In this document: positions 1 through 4,871 of the stretch, piece by piece
How the letters are laid out: each line of letters starts with the position of its first letter
Numbering within the stretch: the first letter of the stretch is position 1
NCBI GenBank assembly: GCA_045657645.1
Contig: JAZOTL010000007.1
Coordinates: 1-6,316 of the forward strand
Length of the DNA: 6,316 bases
From: RGIG7300 sp045657645
Lineage (GTDB): Bacteria > Bacillota > Clostridia > Oscillospirales > CAG-272
Direction of reading: 5' to 3'
Notes under the pieces: model-generated
What the model was told of the DNA's origin: nothing
The model's input: the letters and a program-made list of their open reading frames with translations, nothing else
The model's database searches: none
Translations under genes and position numbers: made by a program

Positions 1-1971
1 ACGGTCAATAGCAGCGCAGTCTGTACCGATAATCTTAACACCACGGTCGGTAAGAGGCTGTGCAAGGTTAATAGCAGTCTGACCACCGAGAGAAGCAACA
101 ACACCTTCAGGCTTTTCGAACTCAACGATGTTCATAACATCTTCAGCAGTAAGGGGTTCAAAGTAAAGCTTATCAGCTGTGGTGTAGTCGGTGGAAACTG
201 TTTCGGGGTTATTGTTGATAATAATAGCCTCGTAACCTGCATTTTTGATTGTCATAACAGCGTGAACTGTTGAGTAGTCGAATTCAACACCCTGACCGAT
301 ACGGATAGGACCTGCACCAAGAACTACTATCTTCTTTTTATCAGTCAAGCGGGAAGTGTTCTCGCCTGTGTAGGATGAATAGAAGTAAGGGATATATGCA
401 TTTGTGTGGCAGGTGTCAACCATCTTGAATACAGGGAAAAGCTTATGCTCCTTACGCATATTGTAAACGTCTATTTCCTCGCAGCTCCAAAGACGGGCGA
501 TATACTTATCGCTGAATCCCATCTTTTTAGCAGCAGTAAGAGTTTCGATATCCTTGTTGGTGCGGAGTTTTTCTTCCATATCGATGATATTCTTGAAAGC
601 CTGGAGGAAGTAGGGAGTGATCATGGTGACCTCATGGATCTTTTCAAGGGAAACACCGTGATAGATAAGCTCTGCAATAGCAAATATGTTGTCGGAACGG
701 AACTCCTTAATGTAGTCAAGAAGCTCTTCAATACTCATATTGTCAAACTTAGGAAGGTAGAGGTGGTTTGCGCCGATTTCAAGAGAACGGATACCCTTAA
801 GAAGAGCTTCTTCAAGGTTTGAACCGATACCCATAACTTCACCTGTGGCCTTCATCTGAGTACCAAGCTTGTTGGTAGCAGAAACGAACTTATCAAAGGG
901 GAAACGGGGTAATTTAGCAATAACGTAGTCAAGCTTAGGCTCAAAAGCTGCATTAGTGTTAGCAATCTGAATTTCTTCAAGAGCCATACCAACGGCAATC
1001 TTTGCTGTAACGCGAGCAATAGGATAGCCTGAAGCCTTTGATGCAAGAGCGGAAGAACGGGAAACGCGGGGATTAACCTCGATAAGATAATACTCTGATG
1101 TGTGAGGATTAAGAGCAAACTGAACATTACAGCCGCCTTCAATCTTAAGCTCCTTGATAAGCTTGATAGCGGAATCGTTCAGCATCTTCTCGTCCTCTTT
1201 AGAAAGTGTCATAATAGGTGCTACAACGCAGGAGTCGCCGGTATGAACACCAACAGGGTCGATATTTTCCATACCGCAGATGGTGATAGCGTGGTCGTTT
1301 GAGTCACGCATAACCTCGAACTCAATTTCCTTATAACCCTTAACGGATTTTTCGATAAGAACCTGATGAACGGGAGAAAGGCTGAATGCATTGATGCCGA
1401 TTTCCATAAGCTCTTCATCATTGTAAGCAAATCCGCCGCCTGTACCTCCAAGGGTGAAGGCAGGGCGAAGAACAACAGGATAACCGATACGGTTTGCCGC
1501 TGCTTTTGCTTCCTCTAAAGAGTAGGTGATTTCTGAGGGGATAACGGGCTCACCGATAGACTCGCAAAGTTCTTTAAACATTTCACGGTCCTCTGCGCGT
1601 TCGATAGAAGCACTGGATGTGCCAAGGAGTTTAACACGGCATTCCTTGAGAACGCCTTTTTTCTCCAGCTGCATAGCAAGGTTAAGACCTGTCTGACCGC
1701 CGATACCGGGGATGATGGCGTCGGGACGCTCGTGGCGGATGATCTTTGCCACGTACTCAAGAGTCAGGGGCTCCATATATACCTTGTCAGCTATAATGGT
1801 GTCGGTCATAATGGTTGCGGGATTAGAGTTGCAAAGAACAACTTCATAGCCCTCTTCCTTAAGTGCAAGACAAGCCTGTGTGCCTGCATAGTCAAATTCT
1901 GCGGCCTGACCTATAACGATAGGACCGGAACCGATAATAAGTATCTTTTTTATGTCTGTTCTTTTAGCCAT
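1..1971 (-). CDS. carB: Carbamoyl-phosphate synthase large subunit, C-terminus beyond window
   Basis: The first 657 codons are visible and the frame is still open at base 1; the family is usually about 1,060-1,075 residues. CarB makes carbamoyl phosphate from bicarbonate, two ATP and ammonia channelled from the glutaminase subunit CarA, in the cytoplasm, for UMP and arginine synthesis. The N-terminus reads MAKRTDIKKILIIGSGP, with GSGPIVIGQAAEFDYAGTQ at residues 14-32. The first ATP-grasp domain has Arg169 before a GGTGGG loop, His243 in a HTGD motif, and Glu298/Asn300 in EVNPRVSRSSA, matching or one residue from E. coli numbering. The oligomerisation region follows, and the second synthetase half starts near residue 546 (GAGPIRIGQGVEFDYS from 552). 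The second ATP-grasp domain and the allosteric C-terminal domain are off the edge. The ATG at 1971 is set by a perfect AAGGAGG. It follows pyrC by 26 nt, so it is probably co-transcribed and under the same attenuator. No adjacent carA is seen. Confidence 0.98.
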   Translation of the reverse strand, partial: MAKRTDIKKILIIGSGPIVIGQAAEFDYAGTQACLALKEEGYEVVLCNSNPATIMTDTIIADKVYMEPLTLEYVAKIIRHERPDAIIPGIGGQTGLNLAMQLEKKGVLKECRVKLLGTSSASIERAEDREMFKELCESIGEPVIPSEITYSLEEAKAAANRIGYPVVLRPAFTLGGTGGGFAYNDEELMEIGINAFSLSPVHQVLIEKSVKGYKEIEFEVMRDSNDHAITICGMENIDPVGVHTGDSCVVAPIMTLSKEDEKMLNDSAIKLIKELKIEGGCNVQFALNPHTSEYYLIEVNPRVSRSSALASKASGYPIARVTAKIAVGMALEEIQIANTNAAFEPKLDYVIAKLPRFPFDKFVSATNKLGTQMKATGEVMGIGSNLEEALLKGIRSLEIGANHLYLPKFDNMSIEELLDYIKEFRSDNIFAIAELIYHGVSLEKIHEVTMITPYFLQAFKNIIDMEEKLRTNKDIETLTAAKKMGFSDKYIARLWSCEEIDVYNMRKEHKLFPVFKMVDTCHTNAYIPYFYSSYTGENTSRLTDKKKIVVLGAGPIRIGQGVEFDYSTVHAVMTIKNAGYEAIIINNNPETVSTDYTTADKLYFEPLTAEDVMNIVEFEKPEGVVASLGGQTAINLAQPLTDRGVKIIGTDCAAIDR

Positions 1972-1979
1972 TTTTTCTT

Positions 1980-1986
1980 CCTCCTT
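1980..1986 (-). promoter_or_regulatory. Ribosome binding site of carB
   Basis: The minus strand reads AAGGAGG with 8 nt before the ATG at 1971, a full anti-Shine-Dalgarno match. It fixes the carB start and lies in the 26-nt gap after the pyrC stop codon, with no terminator between the two genes. Confidence 0.9.
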
Positions 1987-1997
1987 GACTACGTCTA

Positions 1998-3212
1998 TTA
2001 TAAACTTTTATTGTAAACTGTATTGCCGCGGCAAACGGTTTTTATACATTTGCCGTAGAATTTCATTCCCTCGAAGGGTGTTGCCTTACCCATAGAGAGG
2101 AATGCTTCGGGGCTAACCTCAAACTCCTTATCAAGCTCCCATACGGTGTAGCCGTCATCCTGTGGAAGCGAGAAGCGTTTTTTAGGATTTATCGCCATAA
2201 GCTCTATAAGCTTTTCAAGGGTTATGACCCCTGTTTTTACAAGATGTGTATAAAGTGAAGCAAACGCCGTTTCAAGCCCTACAACTCCAAAGGCACTCTT
2301 TTCAAGTCCTCTTGACTTTTCTTCGGCAGAGTGGGGTGCGTGGTCGGTTGCTATCATATCTATGGTGCCGTCCTTTATGCCTTCTATAAGAGCATCGCGG
2401 TCGGCAGCACTTCTCAAGGGAGGATTCATTTTAAAACGTCCCTCTTCTTTCAGATCCTCGTCGCAAAGTATCAAATAGTGGGGAGCGGTTTCACAGGTGA
2501 TATCCACACCCTCCGCCTTTGCCTTTCTTATAGCATCAACACTTTCCTTTGCTGAAATGTGGCAAACGTGATAGGGGCATCCTGTTTCCTTTGCCAGCTT
2601 TATATCTCTTATTATCTGTGCGTATTCGCTTTCCGAGCATATGCCCTTGTGGCCCATACGTCGCGCGTACTCACCTTTGTGTATATATCCGCCGTGCAAA
2701 AGGTCGTTTACCTCGCAATGAGCAACTATCATCTTGCCCAAAGCCTTTGCACGCAGCATTGCGCTTCGCATCATATCATCGCTTTGCACTCCGCGGCCGT
2801 CATCAGAAAAGGCGATAGCGTATTCTGCCATATCCTCCATCGCGGAAAGCTCCTCGCCTAACTGTTTTACTGTTATTGAAGCATAGGGATATACGGCAAT
2901 TTCTGCGGTTTTATCTATTATATCCTTTTGCGCCAAAATATTATCCCTTGTGTCGGGTACGGGGTTCAGGTTGGGCATTGTGCATACAGCGGTATAACCA
3001 CCTGCAGCCGCCGCCTTGCTGCCTGTACGGATCGTCTCTTTATAAGAAAAACCCGGCTCGCGAAAATGCACGTGCACGTCGCAAAAACCGGGAAAAACAA
3101 TATAACCTTTAGAATTAAAGGCAGTAAGTTCATCAAGGGATAAAATGTCTGTAGAAAATGAAAATGACATTTGAAGTTCTTTTATCATTTCGGGTGACAT
3201 TTTACGTTCCAT
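1998..3212 (-). CDS. pyrC: Dihydroorotase, type I (PyrC)
   Basis: A complete 404-residue zinc amidohydrolase that reversibly cyclises N-carbamoyl-L-aspartate to dihydroorotate, the third step of UMP synthesis, in the cytoplasm. Visible motifs, counted from the ATG at 3212: metal-binding HVH at 47-49 in PGFCDVHVHFREPGF, substrate-binding Asn81 (CTMPN), SDDGRG at 136-141 (the Asp position used in Gram-positive-type enzymes), His165 (AHCE), His218 (CHIS), ETAPHY at 241-246, MNPPLR at 262-267, catalytic Asp290 in IATDHAPH, and a C-terminal SMGKATPFEG. The start at 3212 is chosen because AGAAAGGA lies 8 nt upstream; the in-frame ATG at 3251 lies in the attenuator terminator loop and has no ribosome binding site. 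The N-terminus is about a dozen residues shorter than usual and lacks the typical first strands (LIKNGRVID-like). It is transcribed from its own promoter through an attenuator and leads into carB. Confidence 0.97.
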   Translation of the reverse strand: MERKMSPEMIKELQMSFSFSTDILSLDELTAFNSKGYIVFPGFCDVHVHFREPGFSYKETIRTGSKAAAAGGYTAVCTMPNLNPVPDTRDNILAQKDIIDKTAEIAVYPYASITVKQLGEELSAMEDMAEYAIAFSDDGRGVQSDDMMRSAMLRAKALGKMIVAHCEVNDLLHGGYIHKGEYARRMGHKGICSESEYAQIIRDIKLAKETGCPYHVCHISAKESVDAIRKAKAEGVDITCETAPHYLILCDEDLKEEGRFKMNPPLRSAADRDALIEGIKDGTIDMIATDHAPHSAEEKSRGLEKSAFGVVGLETAFASLYTHLVKTGVITLEKLIELMAINPKKRFSLPQDDGYTVWELDKEFEVSPEAFLSMGKATPFEGMKFYGKCIKTVCRGNTVYNKSL

Positions 3213-3220
3213 TTTTGTGT

Positions 3221-3226
3221 TCCTTT
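3221..3226 (-). promoter_or_regulatory. Ribosome binding site of pyrC
   Basis: The minus strand reads AAAGGA (within AGAAAGGA) with 8 nt before the ATG at 3212. It decides the start against the in-frame ATGs at 3251 and 3200, neither of which has such a sequence. It lies about 10 nt after the U-tract of the attenuator terminator. Confidence 0.85.
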
Positions 3227-3235
3227 CTGATCGAG

Positions 3236-3263
3236 AAAAAAGGTCCTGCATAACAGCAAGACC
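3236..3263 (-). terminator. Attenuator terminator upstream of pyrC
   Basis: On the minus strand GGTCTTGC (3263-3256) can pair with GCAGGACC (3249-3242), giving 8 bp including one G-U, with a six-base TGTTAT loop, followed by six T (3241-3236). This is a standard intrinsic terminator in the leader before pyrC. Its 5' arm is also the 3' arm of the antiterminator helix, so the two structures exclude each other. Confidence 0.85.
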
Positions 3264-3315
3264 GTAAGCGCATAGACAAGGATACAGTTATAGCTGTACC
3301 GTAACTTTCTATTAC

Positions 3316-3351
3316 AAATCTTGCCGATATCTCGTATCGCCTTAAAGATTT
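3316..3351 (-). promoter_or_regulatory. Candidate PyrR-binding anti-antiterminator hairpin
   Basis: A 7-bp lower stem (3351-3345 with 3322-3316), an asymmetric internal loop (five nt at 3344-3340 opposite two nt at 3324-3323), a 5-bp upper stem (3339-3335 with 3329-3325) and the loop CGAGA (3334-3330). A two-part stem with a purine-containing internal loop and an NGNGA terminal loop is the layout of PyrR target RNA. Binding by PyrR-UMP would keep bases 3326-3316 from forming the antiterminator and so favour termination when pyrimidines are plentiful. Confidence 0.62.
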
Positions 3352-3361
3352 TCTATCCGAT

Positions 3362-3390
3362 ATTATATCATATAACCCTTGCTATGTCAA
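3362..3390 (-). promoter_or_regulatory. Consensus sigma-70/SigA promoter of pyrC-carB
   Basis: The minus strand has TTGACA (3390-3385), a 17-nt spacer and TATAAT (3367-3362), both hexamers perfect, with a TG one base before the -10 (extended -10). AT-rich sequence lies upstream of the -35. Transcription should start at about 3354-3358, giving a leader of about 140 nt. It sits directly after the terminator of the preceding gene, so pyrC-carB forms its own transcription unit. Confidence 0.92.
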
Positions 3391-3414
3391 TCAAAAGATA
3401 GGATATTTTTCAAC

Positions 3415-3443
3415 AAAAAAAGGCTGAAATTTCAGCCTTTTTT
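3415..3443 (-). terminator. Bidirectional intrinsic terminator after the propeller genes
   Basis: The perfect inverted repeat GGCTGAAATTTCAGCC (3422-3437) is followed on the minus strand by seven T (3421-3415) and on the plus strand by six T (3438-3443). It begins about 10 nt after the stop codon of the gene ending at 3447, so it ends that minus-strand transcript just before the pyrC promoter. The symmetry would also let it stop plus-strand transcripts, but no plus-strand gene is visible that needs it. Confidence 0.92.
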
Positions 3444-3446
3444 ATA

Positions 3447-4811
3447 TCATTCGAACACACCTGAAATAATCATAGATGTTTTTTCATCACATACCGTATA
3501 AAGATCATAGGAATCGGTGCTTTTTTTCGATTGTACTCCGTAATAGAAGGAATCGGGACGGGGAAAAGTGTGCGTTACATTTTCTGCTACGGAAACTTCC
3601 TTCTTACCTTCTTCAAGATAGTAAAGGGTGGAGTTTGTATCGGTATAGTAGATGTCGCCCTTGCCTGCAATGTAAGTAAAGGCATCTACTTTTTTCTTAA
3701 TTTCTTCAGTAGTAAATTCTTTTGCATCAAGGCGGATAAGGGTGTCTTCTGTGTTTGTATAATACAGTGAACTCTTGTCTTCGGCAAGTATAACGTTATC
3801 TGCCCCTGTAGATACCTGCGTTGCTTTATACTGGGCATCTATATACCATATTCTGTTGCCGGAATCGAGTATAAAGCTGTTTGCGTAGCTTTCGGTATAT
3901 CCGGTGTCGTCCTCTGTTTCGATAATAGAATATGTGGTTATGTCGGAAATGCCGCCTGCATTGGCAAGTAATTCTTTACCCTCTGCAGCGTCTACACTTA
4001 TAAATGTTTTATCCTTGTAAGTGTATATAAGCTCACTGCTGTTACGGCTTATTGCTTCAATGGTATAAGAAAGGGACTTTGTTACGCTCTTTTCGGCAAG
4101 CACAATATCCTCACCCGTGCTTTTGTAGGCGTGCAATTCACCCTCAAGCTCGGAATGCTTAAGCTCATAGTAGAGCACGTCTCCGCCATTGCTTACCGCA
4201 ATAGGTCTGCCCTTAGGTACTGCACTAACGGTTTTTTCGCCGTTGTAGATACATATACTGTCATCATCCGAAATGTAGGCAACTGTGCTTCCGTCGGGGG
4301 ATACGGCGGGTCTGTATCCGTACTGTGCAATAATAGATTGTGCTTTGGTTTCGGTATCGTAGCTCATAAGCACGTCTCTTGAATTGAGGTATACAACGGT
4401 TTTTGCGTTAGAGGATATCACCGCCTGGTCAAAGGTTGAGTCGGATATTTCCACTACACCCTTGGAGGTGGCAAGATGAAGGGCTCCTATTTCTCCAAAG
4501 CTGCCGTCTTCACCACTGAAAACAAGCAGGGCAGAGCCGTTTGTGCTGTGATTGGTGCCAAGTGTTGAGTAGGATGGAGCGGAGTATGAATTTGAAATTT
4601 CGTACTTTTGGCTATTTGAAACGGCATAATTTTTTTCGTCTTTAATGCTGTAGACAAGGAATACCGGTGCGTTATCTGTTGTGTAAGGCTCAAAGGGTGT
4701 TTTTTTTGTACTTTTTTTGTTTGTAATGATATAAGCACCGCTACATGCCGCTATTGCTAAAAGGAGAATTACAGCAATTATTATAACTATCTTTTTCTTG
4801 TTATTTTTCAT
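3447..4811 (-). CDS. Membrane- or lipid-anchored beta-propeller-like protein, function unknown
   Basis: A 454-residue protein. The N-terminus is a short Lys-rich stretch (MKNNKKK), then a hydrophobic segment at about 8-28. Inside it, IAAC with Cys23 fits a lipobox, so it may be a lipoprotein; otherwise it is a single membrane anchor with the rest outside. The exported part has repeats that look like TolB/WD40-type propeller blades: SPDGSTVAYISDDDSICIY from 171, and similar units around 133 (SSNAKTVVYL), 207 (SNGGDVLYYE), 255 (SRNSSELIYTY) and 346 (AEDKSSLYYT). It is rich in Ser, Thr and Tyr, and I see no catalytic motif. It is a paralogue of the preceding gene: 138-174 aligns without gaps to 114-150 of that protein (numbered from the TTG codon at 6197). 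The 60-nt gap suggests one operon. The start at 4811 has a weak ribosome binding site (TAGGA at 4816-4820). The role could be surface or sensory, but this is not shown. Confidence 0.88.
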   Translation of the reverse strand: MKNNKKKIVIIIAVILLLAIAACSGAYIITNKKSTKKTPFEPYTTDNAPVFLVYSIKDEKNYAVSNSQKYEISNSYSAPSYSTLGTNHSTNGSALLVFSGEDGSFGEIGALHLATSKGVVEISDSTFDQAVISSNAKTVVYLNSRDVLMSYDTETKAQSIIAQYGYRPAVSPDGSTVAYISDDDSICIYNGEKTVSAVPKGRPIAVSNGGDVLYYELKHSELEGELHAYKSTGEDIVLAEKSVTKSLSYTIEAISRNSSELIYTYKDKTFISVDAAEGKELLANAGGISDITTYSIIETEDDTGYTESYANSFILDSGNRIWYIDAQYKATQVSTGADNVILAEDKSSLYYTNTEDTLIRLDAKEFTTEEIKKKVDAFTYIAGKGDIYYTDTNSTLYYLEEGKKEVSVAENVTHTFPRPDSFYYGVQSKKSTDSYDLYTVCDEKTSMIISGVFE

Positions 4812-4815
4812 TTTT

Positions 4816-4820
4816 TCCTA
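4816..4820 (-). promoter_or_regulatory. Weak ribosome binding site of the second propeller gene
   Basis: TAGGA on the minus strand lies 4 nt (AAAA) before the ATG at 4811. It is only a partial match to AGGAGG, but it is the only candidate and fits the Lys-rich signal-anchor N-terminus that follows. Confidence 0.5.
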
Positions 4821-4827
4821 TCATTAA

Positions 4828-4855
4828 ATCTGCGCCCGTTTGCGCGGGCGCAGAT
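4828..4855 (-). repeat. GC-rich inter-cistronic hairpin (possible weak terminator)
   Basis: ATCTGCGCCCG and CGGGCGCAGAT form a perfect 11-bp stem with a 6-nt loop (CGCAAA on the minus strand), in the 60-nt gap between the two propeller genes. Downstream on the minus strand the U-tract is short and broken (TTTAATGA), so efficient termination is doubtful. It may let only part of the transcription through, protect the upstream mRNA from 3' decay, or lower translation of the second gene, whose ribosome binding site starts 7 nt after the stem. Confidence 0.7.
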
Positions 4856-4871
4856 AAAAACTTTTATTTTA

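Larger units (their letters stand above)
3236..3358 (-). ncRNA. pyrC leader RNA, PyrR-type transcription attenuator
   Basis: The leader can fold in competing ways. (1) Anti-antiterminator at 3351-3316: lower stem AAATCTT/AAGATTT (7 bp), an internal loop TAAGG opposite GC, upper stem CGATA/TATCG (5 bp) and loop CGAGA. (2) Antiterminator: 3326-3312 pairs with 3267-3254, 14 pairs including three G-U and one bulged U, enclosing a 7-bp hairpin (3300-3294 with 3287-3281, loop CTATAA). (3) The terminator at 3263-3242. Structure 1 sequesters the 5' arm of structure 2, and structure 2 sequesters the 5' arm of structure 3. This is the known logic of PyrR/UMP control in Firmicute pyr operons, and the loop fits the NGNGA core of the PyrR-binding consensus. 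The CC/GG flanks of that consensus (CCNGNGAGG) are replaced by A-U pairs, so PyrR as the ligand is inferred; another protein or a small molecule remains possible. Confidence 0.72.

Noticed and set aside
406..822. Plus-strand open frame of 138 codons inside carB
   Set aside because: It lies fully antisense to well-conserved CarB coding sequence, has no ribosome binding site worth the name and no recognisable protein; it is a shadow frame.
852..1760. Three minus-strand open frames (852-1142, 1221-1475, 1515-1760) in another frame over carB
   Set aside because: They overlap the conserved carB frame, and their Leu/Ser-rich translations look like out-of-frame readings of it.
2331..3143. Overlapping plus-strand open frames over pyrC
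   Set aside because: All are antisense to conserved dihydroorotase motifs, with high Cys, Arg and Tyr content typical of shadow frames.
3213..3251. A 13-codon longer pyrC start at 3251
   Set aside because: That ATG sits in the loop and 3' arm of the attenuator terminator and has no ribosome binding site; the ATG at 3212 has one at the right distance.
3213..3358. A known metabolite riboswitch in the pyrC leader
   Set aside because: No conserved core of a riboswitch class I know was recognised; the helix order and NGNGA loop fit a PyrR-type attenuator better.
3351..3404. Inverted repeat TATCC/GGATA flanking the pyrC promoter as an operator
   Set aside because: Only five bases per arm in AT-rich sequence and widely spaced; it is easily explained by chance, and the leader attenuator already accounts for regulation.
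4131..4738. Open frames inside the second propeller gene (4131-4382 plus, 4487-4738 minus)
   Set aside because: They overlap a long frame with a clear signal anchor, propeller repeats and a paralogue next door; these are shadows.
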